Shown here piece after piece: positions 21,560 to 31,927 of a stretch of 64,000 nt of DNA. This DNA is from Gymnorhina tibicen. Taxonomy: Eukaryota; Chordata; Aves; Passeriformes; Artamidae. Location: the NCBI GenBank assembly GCA_013399875.1, contig VXAZ01000607.1:558001-622000 (forward strand), written 5' to 3'. Made by a program: the position numbers and the translations under genes. Positions within the stretch are counted from its first letter, which is position 1. Each line of letters starts with the position of its first letter. Under the pieces are notes generated by a model. It was not told where the DNA came from. It did not search any database and saw nothing but the letters and a program-made list of their open reading frames with translations.

Positions 21560-21905
21560 CAAGCAGCCCTTAAAAAATAGATTTGAGTCCCCACGATCTC
21601 CTGGGACATTCTCAGCATCCCGAGCTGTCAGTTCAGTGTTACGTAAGAACCACCCTCTCCGGAACTGCATCCGAAATCGCTCCCCTCCCCACACGTGTGT
21701 GTGTGTACACACACACTCATTAAACAAATGCTGGCTATCAATTTCTCTGAGTGCTCCCTCTGATAATAGCTGTATTTATCATTTAGCATCTCTGGAAGCG
21801 GTTCAAGTTTAAAATCTATTATGGGTATTATGATATTTAATAACTGTGGTTTATTTTTAAATGCAATAAAAAATAAAGATAAGGAGATGTTTTTTAAAGC
21901 CCCCT
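21560..21905. promoter_or_regulatory. AT-rich island next to an alternating repeat and a MIR
   Basis: The core (21718-21900) has CTCATTAAACAAATG, CTGATAATAGC, TATTTATCATTTAGC, GATATTTAATAACTG and a TTTTTAAATGC segment. Enhancer-like, and flanked by a purine-pyrimidine repeat on the left and a MIR SINE on the right. Confidence 0.45.
21691..21716. repeat. Alternating (GT)n(AC)n tract with a perfect 20-bp palindrome
   Basis: Alternating purine-pyrimidine sequence runs through 21691-21716. The stretch (GT)5(AC)5 at 21697-21716 is a perfect inverted repeat centred between 21706 and 21707. Such sequence can adopt Z-DNA or a cruciform and is prone to length change. Confidence 0.9.
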
Positions 21906-21914
21906 CCTGAGCTC

Positions 21915-22080
21915 TGAATCTGTCTCTGTCACAACACGCTGGGTGACCTTGGAGAGGTCGCTGATTCACTCCAAGCTGGAGCTTCTGGATTGTAAAATGG
22001 GGATAATCACAGGATCTGCTGCCCGGGGTGGGTGTGAAGCCTCTTCTTAATTAATGTTCATCGAGCGATTTCAGCTCCCG
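21915..22080 (+). mobile_element. MIR-type SINE (ancient), internal and 3' part
   Basis: Reads in MIR order: a CTGTCAC segment, GGGTGACCTTGG, a degraded middle, TTGTAAAATGGGGATAATCA (near 21990), GGGTGTGAAG in place of the MIR GTTGTGAGG, then TTAATTAATGTTCATCGAGC in place of GAGTTAATACATGTAAAGCG. The MIR core and 3' half are clear and the tRNA-like head is missing. MIRs spread in early amniotes, so this copy is very old. Its survival next to AT-rich islands raises the possibility of co-option. Confidence 0.88.
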
Positions 22081-22389
22081 GGACGGAAGGGGTGAGCTCT
22101 GGCTGTGACCCGTCTGATGTGCCACAGCCGGTGCCAGTGATGGGACCAGGGTGGGACAGGGCTGTGCTGCACATCCCCGTGTTCTCACTCAGCCCTCACT
22201 CGCTGTGCCCGAACACGAGAACATCGCCCCTAAATCACCTCCTGGGCTGGCCAGACAGACCCGGAGCCTCCCCTGAGCTGCTGGGATATGCACAGGCAGC
22301 CCCTGGGCGGTGGGAACAGAGCACGGGGGCTCCAAAGCAGCCCAGTGGTCCCTCCTGAGCCCGTGAGGGGCTCCAAGCTCCCCTGCCGT

Positions 22390-22740
22390 CGGTCACTATT
22401 ATTTTGTTTAATTAATTTGTTATTACTAGCAATGCCCCTTTCTGCTGACTGCCCCGGTCCAGCAGCCTCACACCCTCCCAGTGCAGAGCAGACAAACAAT
22501 TTGCACCCCTTAATTCAATTTACAGCAATCTGCCCCAAAGTCAGCCTGTGAGGGACGGCGACTGCACGGGCCTGGAGCAAACCAGCGCTGGTGATGGAAG
22601 AGCCCATTCCAGTTAAGCAAATTATGAGGAGGCGGGCGATGTCCTCGGTATAATAATTCCGTGTGAATTATTTATACGGAGTCTGCAATTACACTGAGCA
22701 AAACAGTGCATAAAGCACACTTAATTATCCAACCACCTGT
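22390..22740. promoter_or_regulatory. AT-rich islands around a short GC spacer
   Basis: CACTATTATTTTG, TTTAATTAATTTG and GTTATTACTAGC occur at 22394-22432. A second patch at 22600-22740 has AAGCAAATTATGAGG, TATAATAATTCCG, GAATTATTTATACGG, GCAATTACACTG and TTAATTATCC. Dense homeodomain cores suggest an enhancer. Confidence 0.43.
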
Positions 22741-22915
22741 TAGGAGCGCCGGCGCAGCCGATGGCAGCTTCCCCCACGAATTCCCCCGCGGAATCCTGCG
22801 GGAAGGGCGAGCCAGGGACCCTGCCGGGAGCGTCAGGAGGAGCCGGGAGCAGTGGGGCTCAGCCCCAGCAGCTGAAGCACTCGGGGATGCTCCCAGCATC
22901 CAGGAAACGGCCGTT

Positions 22916-23480
22916 GCAGGTCAATTCCTAATGTTTATTTTCCTGCTGGAAAGGTCCTGTTTAGTTTTTTAACGTGGTTGGTGGTTGTTTTTCCAAGCTA
23001 ATGCCTAACAGAGCTTTCAGCGAAAGGATTAGCTGCTTGTGTCAGTCCCTGGAGACTCTCCCAGGGCAAACAAACTCTCCTCAGCAGAGATCCCAGGCAG
23101 GAGTCAGCCTCAGGGAGGGAAGATCCCCTCTGCTCCCACCTGCTCCCACTTCACTCCTGGACAGAGCTTTTCTCGGTGATAACTCCACTGTTTTGGCAGT
23201 CCCTGACCCAGCAGCACGTGAGCTTTCGGCCCCTCAGAGGCTGGGCCACTCCTGAGTGGTTAATGGAAAAGAAACGAGTGCTTTTTCTTTAAAGATTTAC
23301 CACGTATAAATGTATGAGAGTATTAAAGGCAACAATTAACTTTATTGGAAACTTTATATTCTCCAGCCTCATTAGAACTGCCAGCAAGATCTATTATTAG
23401 TATTACTATGCAGATAATGTAATAAAAAGGGTATTTAAAGTGGATACTTTTGCACTGAAATAAAATAGCTTTTCTCTGGT
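22916..23480. promoter_or_regulatory. AT-rich island cluster, candidate conserved block
   Basis: The strongest part is 23260-23480, with TTTAAAGATTTACC, CAACAATTAACTTTATTGG, ATCTATTATTAGTATTAC, AGATAATGTAATAAAAAGG and GTATTTAAAGTGG. An earlier patch at 22916-23050 is weaker. No sustained frame spans the block. Enhancer inference. Confidence 0.45.
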
Positions 23481-23739
23481 GTTCTTTCTGCCTCCCTCCC
23501 TTTTGCCCTGCGCTGCATCAGAGACCTGGACGGAGACCCAAATCCTTTTTAATCTCTTTTCCCAAACTCCCAGCCAGCTCACTGCCCTGGAAGGAGCTGG
23601 AGTGATGCTCCCCTCCTGCCTTTACTGCTGGAATCAGTGTAGCCACCTCTGGCCATGCTGGTGAGTGTCACCAAGCCAGGGACTGGAGGAGGAGGAAGAG
23701 GAGGATGGTGAGCTGCTGAAATTATGCTGCACAGTGACC

Positions 23740-24490
23740 TCACAGCACAGGTTCAGGTCTAGAAACTGTCAGGTTTCTTTAAATAGCCCCAAGTACTCAT
23801 TAAAACAGCAGGGACAGAAAAAAGGACTGACATGTTTTTGCCAAAGATGACCCCGATAACCCAAAAATATTGTCTGTGGGCAGCTGGAAGGGGAGTGACG
23901 GAGGTTAAGGAAGTGCTCGGTGGCGTTTGGCTTTTTGCAGCAAACCTGGGAGCTTTGGAGGGAAAAAGACAGAGCCTGTTTATTTAATGAATCCCCTGGT
24001 TCTGTAGGGAAAGGTGTCAGTAGGGGATTCCTCCTGGCCAAAGTGGGTTCAGAGCCTGGTCTGCCTGCCCAGAGGGAGGGTTAACGATGCTGAATTTTCT
24101 CCTGTTTTTAAGACTCATCTCTCACCTCTCCCAGACATTGGAAAAACCCCAGGGAGCAGAGGGTGCCTTGCTCAGCACCCAGCTGGGGACCCAAGGAATC
24201 CATCGGAGCTGGCTGGAAGGGAGAGCTGCAGTGAACAGCAACATTTCAGCTGGCAGCAGTGTCCAAGGAACCCCTGCACGGAGCGAGAGGTGCTGGGGGA
24301 CCTGCGACATGGATTCCATCATCATCAAAGAGAATCTGTTCCATTTGTGGGTTTAAATTTTCAATAACTGTTGGAGCAGAGCTGCTCTCGGCTCTCAGCC
24401 ACTCCATTCACACCCTGCTGCAGCACGAGTCCCTGGGGCAGGGGATCCAAATGCCATTTAAACAAGCTCGTTTCAACTTCCTTTCCTGAT
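23740..24490. promoter_or_regulatory. Weak AT-leaning region, possible small elements
   Basis: Patches at 23770-23900, 23970-24110 and 24300-24490 are AT-richer than their surroundings, with fragments such as TTTAATGAATCCCC (23980) and GTTTAAATTTTC (24350). The evidence is thin, so these may only be lower-GC intergenic sequence. Confidence 0.25.
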
Positions 24491-25489
24491 ATTTGGGCGG
24501 GCCAGGGGCAGGAGAGCTCTGCCTCGGGCCCGGCTTCCACCCATCCCTGGGATGTGCTCAGCAGCCTCCATCCCTGCAGCAACCGAGCCCTGGGTGCGCC
24601 CTGGGATGCCAGGATGGCAGGATGCGGGGCAGCGGGTTTGGCTCCAGGATCCAGGTTCAGCCCAGAGGGTCCCTCTGCCCTCCTGCCCAGTGCCAAGGTT
24701 GGACGTGGTGGCTCCTCCGTGTCCTCCCCGAGGCTCCAGCTCCCTCCGCTTTCCATCACCTTTATTACACCCTGCGGTCTAATTAACAGAGAGGAGTCAA
24801 AGGACCCGAAAGCAATGATTGTAATAAATAATCGCTTGGCAACCGTGGAGTTAATATTCCACCAGGGTCTCCTCCCGGCCTCCGGAAGGAATGGCAGACA
24901 GGGAAGGGAAATGAAGCCTTGCAGCGAGGTGTGGAGCCCTGCCTGGGGGAGAGCAGCCCTCGTCCAACAGCTTCCTGCCCCTCCCCACCTCACTTCCCCC
25001 CCAAAACTTTGGAGCAATGGCAACAATTTCTCTGGCAGCGCTTTGCCTTGGCATCCGGGATCTGGGATTTAGGGATGCTCCGGGAACTGTGAAATGTTGC
25101 GAAAATCAATGTGTGCCAGCTCATCTCTTCCAAAGGGATTGTTCCAGAGGGAGCAGGACTGCCACATCTTGGACTGCCGCAGCTCCACGCTTCTCACGCC
25201 AGACTGTAGCTCCCAGCACAGCGGGGTCCTGTTCCCACATCCAAGGAAACATCCACAGCTCAGAGAAGGAGCAGTGCACAGAGGCACTGGGATCACTGTT
25301 CTGCTGAGGACAAGTGGTCTGTGAGACTCCATCCTGCCTCCTCCTCCTCCTCCAGGGGAAGTGGCAGAGGATGCTCCGGACACTTCATTACATCCCTGCA
25401 CATCCCTCTTTCCTGCAGAGCTCTGGCTGCTTTCCCGGGAGAACCCACGCTCCCCGCGAGGCTCCGAGGCTGCCGTGGGACCCCGCGCC
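24491..25489. other. GC-rich spacer with one small AT patch
   Basis: No gene seen. A patch near 24771-24880 has GTCTAATTAACAG, GTAATAAATAATCGC and GAGTTAATATTCC cores. Frames of over 220 codons at 24361-25072 overlap on both strands and have no domain. Confidence 0.45.
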
Positions 25490-25720
25490 AGCCCCGAGCA
25501 ATTATCCATGGAGAGCTGGGCTGTGCTGATCATTTGTTAGCTCCGCACATATCCCTCCTAATTATAAATCTCAGCTGAGATTTGCATTTTTATGAAATGC
25601 TTGTGCTGGAAATCTTTATAGAAAAACGCACATATTAATTCCATCTAAGCTCGGTCATTTCGGGTTCCGTGAGGAAGCGTTTGCAGGGAGCTCCAAAGCC
25701 AACAGCTCTAATTTTGCAGT
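25490..25720. promoter_or_regulatory. Candidate enhancer with palindrome, E-box and octamer
   Basis: Contains GAGCAATTATCC (25497), CTAATTATAAATC (25558), a perfect 18-bp palindrome with a CAGCTG E-box core (25566-25583), an overlapping octamer ATTTGCAT (25580-25587) and CATATTAATTCC (25630). The tight grouping of different factor sites in AT-rich, non-coding sequence is enhancer-like. Confidence 0.5.
25566..25583. repeat. Perfect 18-bp palindrome AAATCTCAGCTGAGATTT
   Basis: Read directly: the sequence equals its own reverse complement. Its centre is a CAGCTG E-box core, the type bound by bHLH dimers. Its last 4 bp begin an ATTTGCAT octamer that continues to 25587. Confidence 0.9.
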
Positions 25721-26629
25721 TTCACCAGAGCATTCCTCCAGCTGGAGCTGGACATTTATCTCCCAAGTCAGGAGCCGACGGAGCCCTGCAGAGCCTCCAG
25801 CCTGCGCCTGGGACGCTCAGCCACGGCCATGCCCTTCCAAGAATGCTCAGGGGTCTGTTTGCTGCGGGGGTGGGGGGGAGGTTCAGGAGTTCAGAGCCTC
25901 CCCAGCCCCGGGCAGGAAACCCCATCAGTGCCACTGCATGAGCCATGTCCCACTCTCCAGTTATTTTCTGTTCCATCCCCGGCAGCGCCCGGAGATGCTG
26001 AAACCCAGCGTGTGAGGCCTCGGCATCCCGTGCAAGTGACCTTCTCCCCTTCTCTCCTTAAGTGGCCCTGTCCCAGCTGAGGCTCAGAGACAGCAATCCA
26101 TCTGCAATTTGTATCTCCTTCGGAATGCCTTTGTCTGGAGCCAAAGGGGAAGCAGATTAACTTTTCCTCCCTGAAATATGGCTGCGGGATGCAGGGGAAG
26201 AGAGAAGGCAAATAAGCAAAGTTAAGCTTTCTGCACAGAGCTGGAGGCTTAGCGGCGCAGATTACAGCAGCAGGTGAGGAGCAGCCCTGGCCTCCGCTGT
26301 GTAGGCTGCAAAAATCCCATTAAAGCACCAAGGAGGGCTAGCCACAGCTCCCGGTCCCGGAACGTCCCGGGCTGAGGGACGGCGCAGGAGGAGAGCGCCT
26401 TGGGGCAAGCTCAAGGAAAGGTCAAGAGCTTTACGTCTTGCCTAATTTATGAGGTGCCCGTCTTCAAAGGAAGTGGTGCCAAGGACAAAACCACGCCCCA
26501 CGGAGGTGTCACAAACTGGGCAGTGGGAGGCTGGTCCCGGGAGCGCCGTCTCTGTGCCCTCCTGCACGTCCAGCTCCCTCGGCACCCACCCAACCCGCCT
26601 GTCAGGGCAACAGATGCCCGTGAAGCTTC
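25721..26629. other. GC-rich spacer with weak AT patches
   Basis: No gene recognised. A patch at 26090-26280 is somewhat AT-richer. Remaining frames are short, overlapping and without domains. Confidence 0.4.
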
Positions 26630-26700
26630 TGGCCATTAGCTGCTAAAAAGAAACTAATTAGCTAATTACTTCATATTTGATCCTTTGAACTGGGTTCTGG
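26630..26700. promoter_or_regulatory. Homeodomain-site patch with TAATTAGCTAATTA palindrome
   Basis: Two TAATTA cores joined by GC form a perfect 14-bp palindrome at 26655-26668, preceded by GCCATTAGC and followed by ACTTCATATTTG. Paired inverted TAATTA sites are typical of cooperative binding by paired-class or other homeodomain dimers. Function inferred. Confidence 0.45.
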
Positions 26701-27159
26701 GGTCTGGCTGAAGGCAGTGCCATCACCACCACTGACCTTTGGGGAGGGAGGCTGCCTTTGCTCCGTCCCCAGGGCGAACCCCTCGCTGGTGTGTGGCCAC
26801 ACCTCTGCAGGTGTCCCCTGCACCCAGGACAGACCTCGGGGAGCAGCAGGTTTGGCACAGCACCCCCTGCCCTGGCCATGCCATGGCTGCCAGGGTGGCA
26901 GAGGATGCTCTCAGACCAGAAAACTCTCACCATCCTCATCTTCCTGTCGGCAGCACATCCCCGGAGCCCAGCCCAGGCTGTGCCAGCGCTGGCTGTTCCC
27001 TTTCCTGCAAAACCGAGCCAAATGTTCGCTTTTTCCCAAAGAAAACCACACCAGAGGCCCCCCTGAGTTGCCCCCTGAGCCACACGGGGCCAGGAACAAA
27101 TGCGAGGGCTTTCCAGCCCCGGGAAGCGCTGCCCAGCTCCGGATGCACAGGATTGCCTG
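26701..27159. other. GC-rich spacer, no gene seen
   Basis: Frames of 140-147 codons on both strands overlap and have no domain. No repeats recognised. Confidence 0.5.
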
Positions 27160-27730
27160 ATGAGCTTTAGAAAAGCAGCAGAAGTTTTCCAGCTTATCCA
27201 CAGCGAATCTCCGGTCCCTGCGAGGTTTGTCCTTCACTAGGAATTAGAGACAAGTTTCCAGTGCTTTCCTGCGCCATCTGCCCCAGCCGTAGTTGGAATG
27301 CAGGGTTTTACTCCGGCAATCAGTAGGTAATCCTGTCAGCATCGCTTAGAGAGCCCGGCTCTGTCCTGCCCATCTGATGCTCAGTGCAGCAGAGGGAAAA
27401 TCACGGCTCCCTCTTGAAAGGAGGGGAGAAATTAAGGTTGACTTTGGCACAGGAAAACAAGCAATCCAGAGATGACAGTGTGCCACAGGAGCTTAAAATA
27501 AGCATCAACTAATTCAAACAAAAACAAATCTGCATTGAAAACAGCCTCTTCCCCAGACCACATTCCTGCTTTAAAGTGCCTTTGAAATCTCCCCGGCGCA
27601 TTTACAACACGCTCCCCCTCCGCTGCTCCCGCTCGAGCTGCTTTGCTGTTTGCTGGCAGGCAAATGAGGGCTGAAGACTGGAATGATGTTTTCTTATTAG
27701 TGCACATGCAAATACTAATAAATAGCTCCC
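27160..27730. promoter_or_regulatory. AT-leaning region with an octamer
   Basis: Patches at 27430-27560 and 27650-27730 are AT-rich. The latter holds GATGTTTTCTTATTAGTG and a perfect ATGCAAAT octamer (27706-27713) followed by ACTAATAAATAGC. Possible enhancer. Confidence 0.38.
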
Positions 27731-28216
27731 CACGCTGCGCTGGCTCCGGCGCCCCGCGCTCTGCCCCCGCTCGCGGTGCCCCCTGTTCCGTCCCAGCTCC
27801 TGGCACCCCGTGCTCTGCCCAGGCCCCCTCCCGCAGGCAGGCGAGGGCGAATGGGCTTTCAAAAAGCACCTCACCACGTTTATTAACTGAGGGCAAAACC
27901 CGGCTCCGCTCTGCAAGGGGCATGACCCAGGCTGAGCTTCAGCAGCTTCAGCTCTGACCTTCCTCATCCCGGCTCTGCCGAGGTGAGGGGCGGCCAGCCC
28001 CCGCCAGAGCAGCTTCCGCAGCAGCAGCAGCAAAGGAAAGCGTGCGGGAAATCAGGCAGCCATCCTCCGGTGGAGCTGACAGACCTGAAAATCGCCACGG
28101 CTTGTCTGCAAATGGGGATATTTGGGCTTCCTGGCTCTTTGGTCCGCAAGGGCTGCAGTGTCCGAGCTGGTGCCGCTGTTTGCTGGGCTCTGAAGGGAGC
28201 CAAGGTTGGCGCAAGC

Positions 28217-28347
28217 CACCTGGACAGGGCTTGGAGCAACCTGGTCTAGTGGAAGGTGCCCCTGTCCATGGCAGGGTGGTTGGAATGAGATGATCTTTTA
28301 AGATCTCTCCCCACCCGAACCATCATGTGATTCTGTGATTCTACGAT
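28217..28347 (+). mobile_element. CR1 LINE 3'-end fragment
   Basis: The segment GCTTGGAGCAACCTGGTCTA, then a GGAAGGTGCCCCTGTCCATG segment, then GGAATGAGATGATC and the tail ATTCTGTGATTCTACGAT are the classic avian CR1 3' end. The copy is 5'-truncated and shares its consensus with the fragment at 46522-46760. Confidence 0.94.
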
Positions 28348-28620
28348 TTTCCTTGCTAGCTCCAGGTTTTGGAGCAGATTATGAATTGTTTGATATGGAA
28401 TTTCAAATGATCACTTAAGTAGCTAATTAGCTCGTAGCAACTTCGAGCAACCTGGGTGTAGTGTGTATTTAAGTGTTTAATGCCTTTTTTTTCTCTCTCT
28501 CTTCCTTTCTAATTGGCATTTAATTAAAAGAATAAATAAAAAGAAGAAAAGCAGCTTTTCCTGGGCTGCTTGGGTTTAAATATTAAACTGCTCGGGTTTA
28601 AATATTAAACAGTTGCTGCA
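28348..28620. promoter_or_regulatory. AT-rich island with homeodomain palindrome and a 22-bp duplication
   Basis: Includes a perfect AGCTAATTAGCT palindrome (28421-28432), GTGTTTAATGCC, CTAATTGGCATTTAATTAAA (28510-28529) and the tandem repeat at 28567-28610. It begins right at the CR1 tail. Non-coding and enhancer-like. Confidence 0.45.
28567..28610 (+). repeat. Tandem 22-bp duplication, one mismatch
   Basis: A unit made of TGCTTGGG followed by TTTAAATATTAAAC (28567-28588) is followed by a copy with C for T at one position (28589-28610). The shared core GTTTAAATATTAAAC is nearly self-complementary. Confidence 0.9.
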
Positions 28621-28770
28621 GTTTGGGCCCTGCAGCTGAGGGGAGGCAGAGGGGGCTGGCACAGGTCCCCAGAGGGTCAGACCATGTCCCCTGCTCCCGG
28701 GTGGCCAGGCAGCACCTCTGGAAGCATCAGTGCACGAGGAGGTTAAAACCCCGCCCGTGTTTGTCACAGC

Positions 28771-29060
28771 GGGTGAAGAACCACCAGGAAAAGGCAACGT
28801 CCCGAAGTTTAACTTTGCTCATCTCCATTAGAGTTTGGGTGGATTTGCTGCCAAAACCCAGCCAAAATCCGTGTTTTTGGCCTGCCTGTGTATACGGAGA
28901 GCATTAATGGGGTAAAGTAAACCCAAAGTAACGTCTGAAAGCTGGAAGATGAAAGTAGATCACAGGGCAAAGATCAAACAATCTAGAACCACTTCTGAGC
29001 CTTTTAGTGCTGCCGATTATTAGCATTTGAAAGCGAAGAGCATTAGTGGAAGCAGAGGAT
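28771..29060. promoter_or_regulatory. AT-leaning island, possible element
   Basis: Contains AGCATTAATGGGG (28901), GCCGATTATTAGC (29012) and GAGCATTAGTGG (29039) cores in a lower-GC stretch with no stable frame. Moderate evidence only. Confidence 0.35.
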
Positions 29061-29439
29061 GGGGGGCGAGGGCAGGAATTTCTGTTGTGCAGAGAAGAAG
29101 TGAAGCAAGTGACGGTGGAAGAGGAAGGATGCAAACGATCCGGGCTAGGGAGGGTCCCAGCCTTTCCCAGAGCGCGCAGAGCCCTGCAGCGGGGCGGTGG
29201 CACGACCATGGCCAGGAGGAAGGGGCCTTGTGAGCCAAGGGCCCTGCCCTTCCCTGGGTTTGGCTCCTTGGCACGGAGCTGCCTGGCCACGCTGCCCTTG
29301 TGCCGGCTCTCAGCTGGGCCTGGTGGGCGCGCAGGGCAGGGCTCTGCGGGTACCGCGCACCCCAACAGCTCCGGGTGCTCGGCCCTGTGGCTGAGATTTC
29401 AGGGGGTGGCTTCCGAGGGAGGGAGAGCCAGGGGCGTAC
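29061..29439. other. GC-rich spacer, no gene seen
   Basis: Overlapping frames of up to 170 codons on both strands, Ala-, Gly-, Pro- and Arg-rich, with no domain or repeat recognised. Confidence 0.5.
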
Positions 29440-29800
29440 CTGCAATAGACAGCGAAGCTGCCTGTTCCCAGAGGGACTTGCTAATACAGGAGATTGCTCA
29501 GTGCAGTGTAACCACCCAAGGGCTCTACACACAGCTCTGACTAAACTCCCTACAAAATCAATCCAGCTTTTTCACCACTTTTGACAGGGTGTTCTAATAT
29601 TAATCTGCTCCCCTTGTCAGTCAGCTCTGCTAACAAAGGCTCTAATGATCTTTAACCAGGCACAAGAAATACTACACAGGTGGGTGGACGGTTCCTGCAT
29701 TCTTCCAGATGGAAAAAATCCCACCCTTTGCATGGGTGAAGGACTTGCACTGCTGCCAAAAATAATCATCTGTAATTATTATTGATAATAAAGCGATGAA
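29440..29800. promoter_or_regulatory. AT-rich island, candidate enhancer
   Basis: Contains TTCTAATATTAATCTGC (29592), CTCTAATGATCTTTAACC (29640), CTGTAATTATTATTG (29770) and GATAATAAAGCG. Homeodomain and GATA-like cores; no coding frame. Regulatory function inferred. Confidence 0.42.
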
Positions 29801-31099
29801 GATGCAAAGACCAGCAGGGCAAGGCTGGGCCCAGGTGGTGAACACCTTTCACCCTTCACATGCCACAGGGAGGGGTGAGCAAAGCCAGGGCTGGCCTGGG
29901 GAAGATGCTGGGGAGGAAAAGGCTCAGGGCCTGGCGGTGCCAGTGCCAGCGTGACCGACAGCGCCCGGAGGCACGGCAGGCTGATGAGCACCCCACTGCC
30001 ACCCAGGCTCTGCACAGCCTCGGGGGAAACTGAGTCCTCTCGGAGAACATGTGAAGCACCTGCCCCTCTGATCAAGACTATTCCCTTTCTCCTGCAGAGT
30101 TTCCATGGCTCTGCCTCTGACTCAGGGCGAGCTCATCCTCCTGACAGTTCGACAGACACCTCGCCAGACACCTCGCCTCTCTGGAGCTGTAATTAGGCAG
30201 GTCCAGAGGTGTGTGGGGCCTGGCAGGATGGAACTGCTGTGCTACCAGAGGGGCCGAGAACGCTCTGTCCCCCTGCCCGCGTGACCGCTGCCCTCACACC
30301 CAGCCCAAACCCAGCCCTCCATCACCTCCACACAGAGACTCGGGTACCGCTGCCTTCCCACCCCCGAATCGATTCCTCCCACCAAGGTGTGACCCCCACG
30401 GGGTGGGGGCTGCCAGACCTCATTTGGAGGTGTCGAACAGGCTTGGTTTGGTGCTAGATGCATCTTAAAGTCTAATCACAGACTGTGGTCAGATTTTTCC
30501 AAGCAGAAATAGGTGTTTTCTCACGCGCCTGCCCTTCCCTCGCACAGTCACAGGCAGCTGCGTGCCCCCGGCCTCCATGGAGCACCCCTCACCTCAAACA
30601 AAAGCATCACAATGGGCACGGGCCAGACCTGGGCTGATTTCAGCCCTGCCAGTGTTTATTGCTTTATCTGTATGCACTGCGGGGTGTATTTTTTTACCAA
30701 GGAACCTCCCCGGTTCGTATAAGGCACGCAGCTCCTCAGCCACCTCCGACGCCAAGGTGGCTGCCTGGGGCTGGAGTCAATTCCTCAGCCTCTCCCGCCC
30801 TGCCGTGGTTTTGCTGATGTTTTGATGACGGTGCTGCTGCGAGGGCTCGGCTGCCGGGGGCCGCTGGCTCTGCTGACTCAGCCCCGGCACCGGGGGCACC
30901 AGAGGCGGCGGCTGCTTCCCTGTGCGCTCTGGTGAGGGGGACATTCGGCCGGTGCCGGGACACGAGCAGGGAATCCAGCTCGCCCTGCTCATGCCTCAAG
31001 CCCTCCCGCTCTCATTCTATCCTCGGGCAAGGATAGGGCAGATTTTCCAGCAGCATGAACACTGCTGAGCCCTGCGGGGCTGAGCACGCACGCCTTGGC
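29801..31099. other. GC-rich spacer with a 12-bp duplication and a MARE-like site
   Basis: No gene recognised. CAGACACCTCGC is tandemly duplicated at 30153-30176. An AT-leaning patch at 30431-30530 and a MAF-type site at 30871-30882 are the only other features seen. Confidence 0.45.
30871..30882 (+). promoter_or_regulatory. MAF recognition element-like site TGCTGACTCAGC
   Basis: Matches 12 bases of the 13-bp palindromic T-MARE (TGCTGACTCAGCA) bound by MAF/NRL/bZIP dimers, and contains the AP-1 core TGACTCA. A single site in GC-rich DNA, so occupancy is unknown. Confidence 0.5.
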
Positions 31100-31440
31100 T
31101 GTGCTTCAGTCAGGCAGAGCAGATCATTAAAGGGAGATGCTGGAAATAGGAGAAGGAAAAGGGATCAGGATCTGAAGTGATCTGGTGCTTAACAAGCCCC
31201 CCAAAATCAGCCGGATCCTTCCCTGGGCTTCGTTATACAGCAAATGGAATCACAAATACTTAGTCAAAATTAATGTCTCACAGGCATCACTGGGAAATCA
31301 CAGCAACGCGGCCTAAGGAACCCCCTAATGCTGGAAAAGGAGGTCCTGGGCAGGATTGCACTCGCCAGGATGTTACAAACAGGTGCAATGCTCTGCTTTG
31401 CTTCCCCCCTCGACACCACTCCTAATTATGTATCTTGTGA
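31100..31440. promoter_or_regulatory. AT-leaning island, possible element
   Basis: Contains AGATCATTAAAGG (31121), GTCAAAATTAATGTC (31262) and CTCCTAATTATG (31420) with no stable frame. Moderate enhancer evidence. Confidence 0.36.
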
Positions 31441-31927
31441 TACGTGAACGCGCTTGGAAAATGGATTATCCTCACCAGCTGCTCGCCGCCATGGCAGAGC
31501 CTTCCCCGGCGCCTTTGTAGCTGCTCCAAAGTTTTTTTATCCCCCTTTCCTGTTCCAGCAGTGTCATGGGGAAAGGATCACCCCGGGCAGCGGGGACATG
31601 AGCTGGGCCTTGAGAGCAGCTGGGCAGAGTTCTGCCGGAGTCAGCCCAGCTCAGGGGACCCAGTGGTTTGAACAAGGCTGGAAGACTTTTTAGCTTGCCT
31701 TGTTCAGGAGGAGGAGGGCAGGAGGGAATTCGGGAGGTTTGCAAACCCAAAGAGATGACACATTAAAGGGATTCATCTCGTCAGCCTGGCGGGAGCAGCA
31801 TCTGCTCCTGCGAGCCCTGGGAGCTGACACCCTCCTGAGGCAGAGCCCTCCCGAGCCCCGGCCAGCCCAGAGCGGCGTTGGTCACCCAGCAGCAGAGGAG
31901 CCGCCTTCCGTGCCCTCTCTTTCCTCA

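Noticed and set aside
20889..21812. 307-codon plus-strand frame
   Set aside because: Low-complexity, no domain, and it passes through a (GT)n(AC)n tract into an AT-rich island; frames on minus overlap it.
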